Part shown: piece by piece, positions 32,245-40,704 of the stretch | How positions within the stretch are numbered: the stretch's first letter is position 1 | Layout: every line of letters begins with the position of its first letter | From: Clostridia bacterium | GTDB lineage: Bacteria; Bacillota; Clostridia; Christensenellales; Aristaeellaceae | NCBI GenBank assembly: GCA_017429265.1 | Contig: JAFRPG010000027.1 | Coordinates: forward strand, 1-42,811 | Reading direction: 5' to 3' | DNA length: 42,811 bases | The notes under the pieces: generated by a model | What the model saw: the letters and a program-made list of their open reading frames with translations, nothing else | Database searches by the model: none | Told to the model about the DNA's origin: nothing | Made by a program: the position numbers and the translations under genes

Positions 32245-33027
32245 TCACTTGTGTCCCTTGGGCAGGGCGTAGAGCTTGACGTAGTTCTCCATCTCCTCCA
32301 TGGTCATCGGGTTGCCGATCAGGGAACCCTGGCCCTTGAAGGTGCCGATCTCCTCGAAGAACTCGAACTGATCCTGCGAGTCGATGCCCTTGGCGCAGAG
32401 GAACATGTCGATCGTGTGGGCCATGTGCTGGATCGCGATGGCGATCTTGCAGGTGAGCTCATCCTCCGGGATGTGGGCGGCATAGCTGCGGTCGAGCTCC
32501 AGGCCGTCGAAATGCACCTGGCGCAGCAGGGGCATATTGGTGTGGCGGGTGCCGAAGTTGCCCATCACGAGGGCCACGCCGAGCTCATCGTGGATGATGT
32601 TCAGGTTCTCGCAGCCGGTCTCGTTGAGGTCCTGCAGCTCGCTGACCTCAAACTGAAGGCGCTTGGCTTCCAGGCCGTAATCGTGCAGGCAGGTCTTGAC
32701 CTGGTCGACGAAGTTGGGGCTTTCGGCGAACTTGGGCAGGAGGTTGAGAGAGAGGGTCAGGTTGGTGCTGACGCGGTTGCTGATCTCCACGGTCTTCCGC
32801 ACGGCCTCGCGCAGGAGACTGATGGAGAAGAGCATCGTGAGCGCCTCATCCTTCTCGATGATCTCAAGGATCGGCCAGGACGGGATCAGGTTGCCGTCCG
32901 CCGCCTTGAAATAAGCCGCGAAGACCTCATAGGTATTGCAGGTGTTCTTGCCGAAGGTCCACTTGGGCTGGGCGTTGAGCACCATGGTGTTCTGCAGGAT
33001 CATGTCGGAAATCGTGCCTAATTCCAT
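32245..33027 (-). CDS. Degenerate EAL-domain protein
   Basis: 260 residues. The fold of a c-di-GMP phosphodiesterase can be followed: LTLSLNLLPKF replaces the Asn-bearing strand SVNLS, FEVSEL keeps the Glu of the ELTE strand, GNFGTRHTNMPLLRQVHFDGLELD parallels DDFGTGYSSL...KID, and LIGNPM parallels the closing G-P motif. But the EALxR motif is absent (YEVFAAYFKAADG), the DD metal pair is MGN, and the Glu of AEGVE is Lys (AKGID). It is therefore probably inactive; a c-di-GMP receptor or a protein-binding role is inferred. AGAGGAGG lies eight bases before ATG 33027. It has no GGDEF partner or sensor domain. Confidence 0.8.
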   Translation of the reverse strand: MELGTISDMILQNTMVLNAQPKWTFGKNTCNTYEVFAAYFKAADGNLIPSWPILEIIEKDEALTMLFSISLLREAVRKTVEISNRVSTNLTLSLNLLPKFAESPNFVDQVKTCLHDYGLEAKRLQFEVSELQDLNETGCENLNIIHDELGVALVMGNFGTRHTNMPLLRQVHFDGLELDRSYAAHIPEDELTCKIAIAIQHMAHTIDMFLCAKGIDSQDQFEFFEEIGTFKGQGSLIGNPMTMEEMENYVKLYALPKGHK

Positions 33028-33114
33028 CGAAAAGCCTCCTCTATCTCTGTTGTGCGATACGGAATTCTCCGATATTTGTTCTATCTTTCGACATATCTGG
33101 TGGAATTCCTGCCA

Positions 33115-34170
33115 TCAGAGACATTTTTCTCCGGTTTTTTTCGTCAGTGCGCGGATGATCTCCGGCTGGGTCTGCGCCGACGTCCGGCGGTCGAAGAGGG
33201 CGAACCAGCCGCAGTCCCACCAGAAGCAGGCGATCCCCCGCTCCCCCGCCTTGCGTGTGAAGCTCCCGGCGTGGCGGGCCCGCGCCTGCCGGTTCGCTTC
33301 TCCGGTCTTGTCCTCGCTCCCGAATTCCCCGACGATCAGCGGCGCGTGCCGCGCTGCGGCAAACGCCCCCAGCGCATCGAAGAGCCTGTCCTGCTCCCGC
33401 TCGTCCTCCTCGCCGCCCCAGTCCCCGCGCATCACACGGTTCTCCGCGCGGCGCCAGCAGAAGCCCTCCGGGTCATAGTTGTGGGTCTGCAGGATGATCC
33501 GCCCCGGAACCGTGTCCGCGGGCATGCGGAAGTGCTCCAGCGTCCGGGCGGCATTCCCGGCGGAGTAGGTCTGTACGGAGAGCACGCGTTCCGCGTTCAT
33601 GCCTCCCGCCGAGCGCACCGTGTCCACGAAGCGCTGATTCCAGCGGTTGTGCGCGGCGTAGGCGGTTTCGTCGTCGGTGAGCGTCCAGTGGCCCCGGCCG
33701 TCGAGCATCTCGTTGAAGCCCTCAAAGATCAGCCGCCCGTCTGTCTCCGCAAAGCGTTCCGCGATCTGCCGCCAGAGCCCGTCGAAGCGCGCTCCCATCT
33801 CCCTGTGGCAGTCCCCGGTCGCCTGAAGCCAGCCGTGGGAGCCGGCGTCATGGTGGACGTTCAGCAGACAGAACAGACCGGCGTCGAGGACATCGCGCAC
33901 GACCTCCTCCACCCGGTCCATCCAGGCCGGATCCACCCGGCCCGCCGCGTCCATGTGCTGGATCCAGGTGACCGGCACGCGCACGGCGCCGAAGCCCGCT
34001 TCGCGCACGGCCCGGAAGAGCGCCGGCGAGGCGGGCGGATTGTGCCAGGCCGTTTCCGCTTCCCCGGGCGGCACGATCTCTCCCGGCGGAACGCCCCGCT
34101 TCATGGCGTCCAGGGTGTTGCCGAGACACCAGCCGGCGCCCATCCTCCGAACGGCTTCAAATGCGTCCAT
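33115..34170 (-). CDS. Glycoside hydrolase family 5 endoglucanase-like enzyme
   Basis: 351 residues, (beta/alpha)8 retaining hydrolase. The start motif GAGWCLGNTLDA, RVPVTW, LNVHHDAG, acid/base Glu154 in FEGFNEM, HNYDP and nucleophile Glu282 in IVGEFGS are all present, so it is likely active on beta-1,4-glucan or related oligomers. No signal peptide, dockerin or carbohydrate-binding module: a cytoplasmic enzyme for short substrates. GGAGGA lies seven bases before ATG 34170. It is 26 bp behind the MATE gene, hence the same unit. It is like the other cytoplasmic glycosidases at 7282-10579 in having no export. Confidence 0.9.
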   Translation of the reverse strand: MDAFEAVRRMGAGWCLGNTLDAMKRGVPPGEIVPPGEAETAWHNPPASPALFRAVREAGFGAVRVPVTWIQHMDAAGRVDPAWMDRVEEVVRDVLDAGLFCLLNVHHDAGSHGWLQATGDCHREMGARFDGLWRQIAERFAETDGRLIFEGFNEMLDGRGHWTLTDDETAYAAHNRWNQRFVDTVRSAGGMNAERVLSVQTYSAGNAARTLEHFRMPADTVPGRIILQTHNYDPEGFCWRRAENRVMRGDWGGEEDEREQDRLFDALGAFAAARHAPLIVGEFGSEDKTGEANRQARARHAGSFTRKAGERGIACFWWDCGWFALFDRRTSAQTQPEIIRALTKKTGEKCL

Positions 34171-34196
34171 GTTCCGGTCCTCCGTCTCTCATCGTA

Positions 34197-35591
34197 TCAC
34201 GCGTTCTGTGCGTGCAGCGAGACTTCCAGTTCCGCCCGCCTGCGCACAAAGAAATATGCCGCCGCCATCGCCGCCGCGGTGACGCCCCAGCTCAGCGGCC
34301 ATGCGACGCACAGGTGCGCGTGGGTCATCCCGATGGCCGGATACACCGTCCACACCCAGATCAGCCGGACGCCGCAGACCCCGATGACCGAGATCAGGGC
34401 CGGGATCAGGGAACGTTTCATTCCCCGCATGCTGCCGGAGAGGATCTCCCCCGCCCCGTTGAGGAACTGCAGGCTGCCGACCATCAGGACGCGCTCGGCC
34501 GCGAAATGCACGATCTCCGGGTCCTGGTTGAAGATCGAGACGAACGGGACCCGCAGCAGGGTCAGCAGGGCGCAGACGCATACGGTCAGCCCCACTCCGC
34601 AGAAGAAGCAGATGCGGGTGATGGTCCGGCAGCGCTCCGTGTTCGCCACGGCGTAGTTCTGCCCGACGAAGGTCGTGGCGGCCTGGCTGAAGCCCGCGAT
34701 GAAGTCGTAGGCGAAGAACTCCGCGTACAGGCCCACCGTGGTGGCGGCGGTGATCGGGCCCTCCACCCCGTCCAGGGCGTTGATCTGCCCCTGCAGGATC
34801 ACGTTGGCGATGGAGAACATGCTGGTCTGGATCCCCGCGGGCAGGCCGATCTGCACCATGCGCCCCAGCATGCGCCCGTCGATGCCGAGCTGCCGCGGTC
34901 TCAGCCGGAACGCGTCGTCCTCGCGCATCAGGATCACAAACAGCACCACGCTCGAGAAGACGTTGGAGGCCACCGTCGCGATGGCCACGCCGGCCACGTC
35001 GAGGTGGACGAACCTCACCAGCACCACGTTCAGCACAACGTTCAGCACGCCCGAGGCCGCCAGCACGATCAGCGGGCGCTTCGTGTCGCCCTTGGAGCGC
35101 AGGATGGCGGACTCATAATTGTAGAGCATGATGAAGGGGACGCCGAGGAAATAGATGCGGAAATAGAGCACCGCCTGGTCCCGCTTGAGGGAGCCCGCCG
35201 CGCCGGTGCCCAGCCATTCGTGCACCAGATCCGCGATGCCCAGGCCAGCCAGCATCAGCACGGTGCCGCAGATCACCGCGAAGGTGACGGCGGTGTGCAG
35301 GGCTTTCGAGACGCCTTCGTCGTTTTTCTGGCCCCGGTAGGAGGCGATGACCACGTTCGCCCCCACGCTCATGCCCAGGAAGAGGTTGACGATCAGGCCG
35401 ATGACGAAGGCGTTCCCGCCCACGGCTGCCAGCGCGACCTCGGAGTTTTGGGCAAAGTTGCCGACCACCGCGTTGTCCGCGGCGTTGAAGAGCTGCTGCA
35501 GGAAGGCGCTCGCCGCGATGGGCAGGGCAAAGCGCCAGATCTTGCCCGTTAGCGGTCCGTGAAGCATATCGATTTCGGTTCTGCGCTGCAT
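34197..35591 (-). CDS. MATE family efflux transporter
   Basis: 464 residues, about twelve membrane helices in two halves. The opening MLHGPLTGKIWRFALPIAASAFLQQLFNAADNAVVGNF is typical of Clostridia members (DinF/NorM-like branch). The half-repeat is seen in IGLPAGIQTSMFSIANVILQGQINA. It exports cationic or hydrophobic compounds by exchange for Na+ or H+; substrates are unknown. The ATG at 35591 has AAAGGA six bases upstream; any longer start would run into the gltX terminator. It is followed by the GH5 gene after 26 bp. Confidence 0.92.
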   Translation of the reverse strand: MQRRTEIDMLHGPLTGKIWRFALPIAASAFLQQLFNAADNAVVGNFAQNSEVALAAVGGNAFVIGLIVNLFLGMSVGANVVIASYRGQKNDEGVSKALHTAVTFAVICGTVLMLAGLGIADLVHEWLGTGAAGSLKRDQAVLYFRIYFLGVPFIMLYNYESAILRSKGDTKRPLIVLAASGVLNVVLNVVLVRFVHLDVAGVAIATVASNVFSSVVLFVILMREDDAFRLRPRQLGIDGRMLGRMVQIGLPAGIQTSMFSIANVILQGQINALDGVEGPITAATTVGLYAEFFAYDFIAGFSQAATTFVGQNYAVANTERCRTITRICFFCGVGLTVCVCALLTLLRVPFVSIFNQDPEIVHFAAERVLMVGSLQFLNGAGEILSGSMRGMKRSLIPALISVIGVCGVRLIWVWTVYPAIGMTHAHLCVAWPLSWGVTAAAMAAAYFFVRRRAELEVSLHAQNA

Positions 35592-35635
35592 GGTGTTCCT
35601 TTCGACGGTCTGTCCGTTGGCATGGGGGGGACTCG

Positions 35636-35677
35636 AAAAGCCATGGGACAACCGGGCTGCGATCGGTCTCATGGCTT
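35636..35677 (-). terminator. Rho-independent terminator of the gltX operon
   Basis: AAGCCATG / CATGGCTT stem (35638-35645 with 35670-35677), extended by GGAC/GTC. On the minus strand TTTTC follows. It is 12 bp after the gltX stop. Confidence 0.8.
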
Positions 35678-35688
35678 GGTGGGATATG

Positions 35689-37149
35689 TCAGGCGTTGCG
35701 GAGCTTTTCCTCGCCCAGCGCCACACGGCGGAGGGTCTCCTCGCGGCCCAGGAGGTACGCGATCTCCATGGCGCCGCCGGGCGTGGAAGCCTGGCCGGAG
35801 ATGGCGATGCGCAGGGGCCAGAGCACGGCGCCGTTCTTCATGCCGGAAGCCGCGATGGCCTCCATCAGGCGGTCGTGGAGCACCGTCTCGTTCCAGTCCT
35901 CCGCGGGGATCGCCTCGAGCACAGGCCTGCACAGGGCCAGCGCCGTCCGCGCCACCTCGGGGTTGGTCTTCATCTTCTTGTGGGTGTAGAGTTCGATGTC
36001 GTAGTCCGGGAGTTCGCCCAGGAAGCGGACCATGTCCGGCACCTGGCTGAAGATCTCCGTGCGCTCGTGCATCAGTTCAGCCAGGCGGCGGTAATCGATG
36101 CCCTTGCCGGCCAGGACCTTGTCGAACCAGGGCGTGACGAGTTCCAGGTAGCGGCCGAAGTCCATGCGCCGGATGTACTCGGCGTTGAACCAGGTCAGCT
36201 TGTTGACGTCGAAGATGCCCGGGGACTTGTTCAGCCGGTGCACGTCGAAGGCCTCCACCAGCTCCGGCAGGGTGAAGAATTCCCGCTCGTCGCCGGGGTT
36301 CCAGCCGACCAGGGCCAGGTAATTGACGAGGGCCTCGGTGAGGTAGCCCTTGTCGATGTAATCGGAGTAGTAGGCGTCGCCGTCGCGCTTGGAAAGCTTG
36401 TGGGTGGCGTCGCGCATGACCGTGGTCAGGTGGATGTAGGCCGGGATCTCCCAGCCGAACGCGTTGTACAGATAGTTGTAACGGGGGGTCGAGGACAGGT
36501 ACTCGACGCCGCGCATCACGTGGGTGATGCCCATCAGGTGATCGTCGATCACGTTGGCGAAGTTGTAGGTCGGCATGCCGTCCTGCTTGATCAGGACCAT
36601 GTCATCCATGGCCTCGCTGTTCTGGAAGGTCATGTCGCCGAAGACCTCGTCGTGATAGCTCGTCTCGCCTTCGGTCGGGGCGTTCATGCGGATCGTCCAC
36701 GGGATGCCGGCGGCCTTTTTGGCCTCGACCTCCTCGGGCGTCAGGCTCAGGCAGTGCTTGTCGTACTTCCAGGTGCCGCCCGCCGCCTCCACCTTCTCAC
36801 GGCGCTCTTCGAGCTCCTCCCTGGTGCAGAAGCAGTAGTAGGCATGGCCGCTTTTGACCAGCTGCTCCGCGTAGGGCAGGTAGAGGTCCTTGCGCTCGGA
36901 CTGGATGTAGGGGCCGCAGGGGCCGCCGATGTCGGGACCTTCGTCCCAGTTGAGTCCGCAGGCGCGGAGGGTGTCGTAGATGACCTCGGTCGCGCCCTCG
37001 ACGAAGCGCACCTGGTCGGTGTCCTCGACGCGCAGGATGAACTTTCCGTTGTTCTTCCTGGCAAAGAGATAGGCGTAGAGCGCGGTGCGCACACCGCCCA
37101 GGTGCATAAAGCCCGTGGGGCTGGGCGCGAATCGTGTCCTGACTTCCAT
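35689..37149 (-). CDS. gltX: Glutamyl-tRNA synthetase
   Basis: 486 residues, class I synthetase charging tRNA-Glu. The HIGH region is PSPTGFMHLGG (residues 9-19, a variant of GxxHIG) and KMSKS is HKLSKRDGD (about 253-261). Between them lie the usual CFCTREELEERREK and DDMVLIKQDGMPTYNFANVIDDHLMGITHVMRG. The C-terminal helical anticodon domain is complete. With GlnRS encoded just before it, this enzyme may be specific for tRNA-Glu; that is inference. GAAAGGAAG lies before ATG 37149, 25 bp after the glnS stop. Confidence 0.96.
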   Translation of the reverse strand: MEVRTRFAPSPTGFMHLGGVRTALYAYLFARKNNGKFILRVEDTDQVRFVEGATEVIYDTLRACGLNWDEGPDIGGPCGPYIQSERKDLYLPYAEQLVKSGHAYYCFCTREELEERREKVEAAGGTWKYDKHCLSLTPEEVEAKKAAGIPWTIRMNAPTEGETSYHDEVFGDMTFQNSEAMDDMVLIKQDGMPTYNFANVIDDHLMGITHVMRGVEYLSSTPRYNYLYNAFGWEIPAYIHLTTVMRDATHKLSKRDGDAYYSDYIDKGYLTEALVNYLALVGWNPGDEREFFTLPELVEAFDVHRLNKSPGIFDVNKLTWFNAEYIRRMDFGRYLELVTPWFDKVLAGKGIDYRRLAELMHERTEIFSQVPDMVRFLGELPDYDIELYTHKKMKTNPEVARTALALCRPVLEAIPAEDWNETVLHDRLMEAIAASGMKNGAVLWPLRIAISGQASTPGGAMEIAYLLGREETLRRVALGEEKLRNA

Positions 37150-37174
37150 GTGGATCTTCCTTTCTGTAAGTGGG

Positions 37175-38887
37175 TCAGGCCTTCTGCTGCTTCGCGAAGG
37201 TGTCGCGCAGGCCGACGGTCCGGTTGAAGACCGGCAGCTCGTCCGTGGAATCAGGGTCCTTGCAGAAGTAGCCGGTGCGCAGGAACTGGAACGTGTTGCC
37301 GACGGCCGCGGAGCGCACGCAGGGCTCCGCCACGCCGCGCAGGGCGGTCAGACTGTCGGGATTCAGGCGGGAGATGAAGTCCTTCTTTGCGGGAGCGGCG
37401 TTCTCCTCGGCCTCGGCGGTTTCATCCTCGGCTTCGATGGCCTCCTCGTCGGAGAGCAGCGGCTCGTACAGACGCGCCTCGAAGGGCACGGCATCGATCG
37501 CGCTGACCCAGTGCAGGGTCTTGCCCTTGATCTTGCGGTCGGAGCCGGGGGTGCCGCTCTCGGAGGTAAAGTCGACGGTGCAGTTGACCTGCGTCACGTT
37601 GCCCTCGCCGTCTTTCTCGCAGCCGTCGCAGCGGACGATGTACGCGCCCTTGAGCCGGACCTCGTTGCCCGGGAACATGCGCTGGTACTTCCTGACCGGC
37701 ACCTCCATGAAGTCGTCCTGCTCGATGTACAGCTCCCGGCCGAGGGTCACGGTGTGCGTGCCCATCTCCGGGTGATCGGGATGGTTCTCCATGGTCAGGG
37801 TCTTCGTCTCGCCCTCGGGCCAGTTGGTCAGCACCACCTTCAGCGGGCGCAGCACGGCCATCGCGCGCGGCGAGGTCTCGCCCAGGCTGTCGCGCACGCA
37901 GCTCTCCAGCAGGGCCAGATCCACGACGGAGTCCGCCTTGCTCATGCCGATCCGGTCGACAAAGTCGCGGATCGCGGCGCCGGTATAGCCGCGGCGGCGC
38001 AGGGCAGAGAGGGTGGGCATGCGCGGATCGTCCCAGCCGGAGACATAGCCGCCCTCCACCAGCTGGCGGAGGTAGCGCTTGCTCATCACCGTGCGCGTCA
38101 TGTTGAGGCGGGCGAACTCGATCTGCCGCGGATGGCCGGGCAGCATGTTCTGCGCGTGCTCCACCACCCAGTCGTAGAGCGGGCGGTGGATCTCATACTC
38201 GAGGGAACACAGGGAATGGGTGATCCCTTCGAGGGCGTCGCCGATGGGATGCGAGAAGTCGTACATCGGATAGATGCACCACTTGTTCCCCGTGCGCCAG
38301 TGCTCCTTGTAGAGGATGCGGTACATGGCCGGGTCGCGCATGACGATGTTGGGCGAGGCCATGTCGATCTTCATGCGGAGGGTCTTCGTGCCCTCGGCGA
38401 ACTCGCCCGCGCGCATCCGGCGGAACAGGTCCAGGCTCTCCTCCGCGGGGCGGTCGCGCCAGGGGCTGTCCTTGCCGGGCTCGGTCAGCGTGCCGCGGTA
38501 GGCGCGCATTTCCTCCTTGCTCAGCTCATCCACATAGGCCAGGCCGCGGCGGATCCAGTCCTCGGCGATCTCATAGCACTTGTCGTAATAGTCGGAGGCA
38601 TAGAAGAGGCCGCCGGTCCAGTCGAAGCCCAGCCAGCGGATGTCCTTCTCGATGTTGCGGACATACTCCATGTCCTCCTTGGCCGGGTTCGTGTCGTCAA
38701 AGCGCAGGTTGCACTTGCCGCCGAACTTCTCCGCGGTCAGGAAGTCCATGATCAGGGCCTTGCAGTGGCCGATATGCATATAGCCGTTGGGTTCCGGGGG
38801 GAAGCGGGTGTGGACCTCGCCGTATACGCCCTCGTCCAGATCCTTGCGGATCGCGTCCCAGATGAAATTGCTCCTCTCCTCTGCCAT
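37175..38887 (-). CDS. glnS: Glutaminyl-tRNA synthetase
   Basis: 570 residues, class I. The HIGH motif is PPEPNGYMHIGHCKA (30-44), followed by NLRFDDTNPAKED, and KMSKS is RTVMSKRYL (near 270). The C-terminal part is the GlnRS-type beta-barrel anticodon domain (VVLTNWPEGETKTLTMENHPDHPEMGTHTV), interrupted near residues 485-510 by an acidic, alanine-rich stretch (SDEEAIEAEDETAEAEENAA) not found in usual GlnRS. It gives direct charging of tRNA-Gln, less common in Gram-positives, which often use GatCAB. GGGAGG lies eight bases before ATG 38887. Confidence 0.96.
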   Translation of the reverse strand: MAEERSNFIWDAIRKDLDEGVYGEVHTRFPPEPNGYMHIGHCKALIMDFLTAEKFGGKCNLRFDDTNPAKEDMEYVRNIEKDIRWLGFDWTGGLFYASDYYDKCYEIAEDWIRRGLAYVDELSKEEMRAYRGTLTEPGKDSPWRDRPAEESLDLFRRMRAGEFAEGTKTLRMKIDMASPNIVMRDPAMYRILYKEHWRTGNKWCIYPMYDFSHPIGDALEGITHSLCSLEYEIHRPLYDWVVEHAQNMLPGHPRQIEFARLNMTRTVMSKRYLRQLVEGGYVSGWDDPRMPTLSALRRRGYTGAAIRDFVDRIGMSKADSVVDLALLESCVRDSLGETSPRAMAVLRPLKVVLTNWPEGETKTLTMENHPDHPEMGTHTVTLGRELYIEQDDFMEVPVRKYQRMFPGNEVRLKGAYIVRCDGCEKDGEGNVTQVNCTVDFTSESGTPGSDRKIKGKTLHWVSAIDAVPFEARLYEPLLSDEEAIEAEDETAEAEENAAPAKKDFISRLNPDSLTALRGVAEPCVRSAAVGNTFQFLRTGYFCKDPDSTDELPVFNRTVGLRDTFAKQQKA

Positions 38888-38913
38888 GATGGTTCCTCCC
38901 TCTCTCTCGGGTT

Positions 38914-39450
38914 TCAGTCGTCGAGGTCTCCGATCCTCGTCAGATCGGTGATTTTCCAGTATTTGCTGTCTCCCACCTGCACCAGGCGCAGGGTCACGCG
39001 GTAGCGCGAGGCCTTCCACGCGGGCGGGTTCAGGGCCTCCGCGCCGCCGACGGCGACCAGGGCCTCCGCCCGGCTCTCCTTCGCCCGGCCGTCGATGCCC
39101 GGCACGCGCTCGCTGACCTCAAGGGTCACCTGGTCGCTCCAGGGCCACAGCCAGGCATAGCCCATGTCCAGCCGGTGGTCGATGCCGCGGACGTTGTAGC
39201 CGTCGTAATACGGGCTCAGCTGCCGCTCGTCATAGGCGATCAGGTCCGTGACAAAGAATTTGTCGAGTTCCTGCCCGTCCGTCATGCCCATCTGTATCTT
39301 GACGCGGGCCGCCATGCCGTCCTTGAGCACGACCTGGATGTTGGCCATATTCATCGCGTAGTAGAAAACCGTGACCGCCAGCGCCAGGATCAGGGTGACG
39401 ACCAGCAGCCGGGATGCCAGCCAGCTCATGAAGCGCCGCACATATTTCAT
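38914..39450 (-). CDS. Membrane-anchored protein of unknown function
   Basis: 178 residues, not recognised. A basic N-terminus (MKYVRRFMSWLASR) leads into one membrane helix (about 15-34, LLVVTLILALAVTVFYYAMN). The remainder is soluble and rich in beta, with NVRGIDHRLDMGYAWLWPWS and a closing VTLRLVQVGDSKYWKITDLTRIG typical of a small extracytoplasmic domain. GAGGAGG lies before ATG 39450. It ends 26 bp before glnS, so it is co-transcribed with the tRNA synthetases. Confidence 0.75.
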   Translation of the reverse strand: MKYVRRFMSWLASRLLVVTLILALAVTVFYYAMNMANIQVVLKDGMAARVKIQMGMTDGQELDKFFVTDLIAYDERQLSPYYDGYNVRGIDHRLDMGYAWLWPWSDQVTLEVSERVPGIDGRAKESRAEALVAVGGAEALNPPAWKASRYRVTLRLVQVGDSKYWKITDLTRIGDLDD

Positions 39451-39522
39451 CCGGACCGCCTCCTCTCATCTGTCCAACGAACCGGCAGCGGTTTTTCTTC
39501 CGCATCGGGGCGCGGCGATGTC

Positions 39523-40533
39523 TCACATCAGCTTGAGCATCATCGTGTTCTCTTCGTCCATCTCCACCTGGACCAGGCCGTCCTTCTCCAGCTGCTTCAT
39601 CACCTCGGAGAAGCGCTTGAAGCCGATGGCCCGCTCGTTGTAGTCGGGATAGGTGGTGAGGATGTCGGCCTTGAGGATGGAGGGGTTGATGCGGTCGAAA
39701 CCGCCCTCCTTGTAAGCCTTCAGCTGGGCCTCGAAGGCCTCGTGCCAGTTCTCGCGGGTCAGCTGGATCTGCTCCTCCTCGCCCGCGTCCGCCTGGGCCG
39801 CGAGGGACACCATCACGTTGAAGTTGTCGTTGGTCACCCGCAGATCGCCGAACTTCGAGGCCAGCTTCTGCAGGAGCTTGTAGAAGGTCGCGCAGCCGTA
39901 GGTCTTTTCGTTGAAATCCGGGCGCAGACGGGTCAGGACGCCCTTGAGCTCGCTGGCGTACATCTCGCCGGTATCGTCCTGCTCCTCGAAGACGTCGCAC
40001 AGGAGCTTGTTGAGCGCGGCCAGATCCATCTCGTCGTTGGACTGGGCCGCCTTCTGCTTCCCGCCGCGGGCGGTCTGCCGGGTGCGCGGAGCGGGACGGC
40101 TGCCCATGCTCTCCAGGAACTGGAACTCGTTGCAGGCGTTGATGAAGATGTTGCTCGCCGCCTCGGACCGGCTGATGCCGAGCACATACTTGCCCATGGC
40201 CTTCAGGCGGCCGACCAGCGGCATGTAGTCGCTGTCGCCGGAGACGATGCAGAAGGAATCGATCAGCGGGTTGGTGTAGGCCACCTCGAGGGCGTCCACC
40301 ACCAGCTGGATATCCGCGTTGTTTTTCTGCGCGTACCCGTAGCGGATGGAGGGTACGACGGAGAAGGTGTTGGACAGCAGGATCTGCTTGAGGTCGGAGA
40401 AGCGGTCGGTATAGCCATAAACCCGGCCGAGCAGGATCTCCCCGCGCATCTTGACCTTCTCGATGATGGAGGCCAGCGTCGCCTCTTTGGCGCCGCAGTT
40501 CTCCAGATCCACAAATACGGCGAATTTCGCCAT
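39523..40533 (-). CDS. NYN-domain ribonuclease-like protein with OST-HTH/LOTUS domains
   Basis: 336 residues. Residues 1-145 form a NYN (PIN-like) nuclease fold with acidic residues in place: VDLEN (Asp9), NADIQLVVDAL (Asp74, Asp80) and SGDSDYMPLVG (Asp100, Asp102). After a basic, glutamine-rich linker, two OST-HTH/LOTUS-like helical domains follow (about 170-245, LNKLLCDVFEEQDDTGEMYASELKGVLTRLRPDFNEKTYGC, and about 265-336, PSILKADILTTYPDYNERAIGFKRFSEVMKQL), the kind linked to RNA binding. It is probably an RNA-processing nuclease of the LabA/MARF1-like group; the RNA is unknown. GGGGAG lies seven bases before ATG 40533. First gene of the GlnRS-GluRS unit. Confidence 0.86.
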   Translation of the reverse strand: MAKFAVFVDLENCGAKEATLASIIEKVKMRGEILLGRVYGYTDRFSDLKQILLSNTFSVVPSIRYGYAQKNNADIQLVVDALEVAYTNPLIDSFCIVSGDSDYMPLVGRLKAMGKYVLGISRSEAASNIFINACNEFQFLESMGSRPAPRTRQTARGGKQKAAQSNDEMDLAALNKLLCDVFEEQDDTGEMYASELKGVLTRLRPDFNEKTYGCATFYKLLQKLASKFGDLRVTNDNFNVMVSLAAQADAGEEEQIQLTRENWHEAFEAQLKAYKEGGFDRINPSILKADILTTYPDYNERAIGFKRFSEVMKQLEKDGLVQVEMDEENTMMLKLM

Positions 40534-40596
40534 GAAGTTCTCCCCTTTCGACATTCGGTCTGCGCGAAACACGCTGTGCAGGGCGCAGACAAAAGC

Positions 40597-40602
40597 AGTA
40601 TA
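40597..40602 (-). promoter_or_regulatory. Probable -10 element of the NYN-glnS-gltX operon
   Basis: TATACT on the minus strand, 64 bp before the NYN start. No good -35 is found at the right distance. It faces the GT2 promoter at 40634. Confidence 0.45.
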
Positions 40603-40633
40603 TCATCCTTTTTCCGAAAAATCCACATCCTTA

Positions 40634-40662
40634 TGGACAAAAACACCGCCCCGGGGTAAAAT
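40634..40662 (+). promoter_or_regulatory. Promoter of the glycosyltransferase pair
   Basis: TGGACA (40634-40639), 17 bases, TAAAAT (40657-40662); each differs from consensus by one base. It lies 42 bp before the first GT2 start. Confidence 0.8.
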
Positions 40663-40704
40663 ACCCTGTGATCAACCGCAATCCGCCATGACGGAGGTGA
40701 CACC

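Noticed and set aside
40534..40620. T-box leader for the tRNA synthetase operon
   Set aside because: The gap is under 100 bases and shows no T-box bulge or antiterminator; the first gene is not a synthetase.
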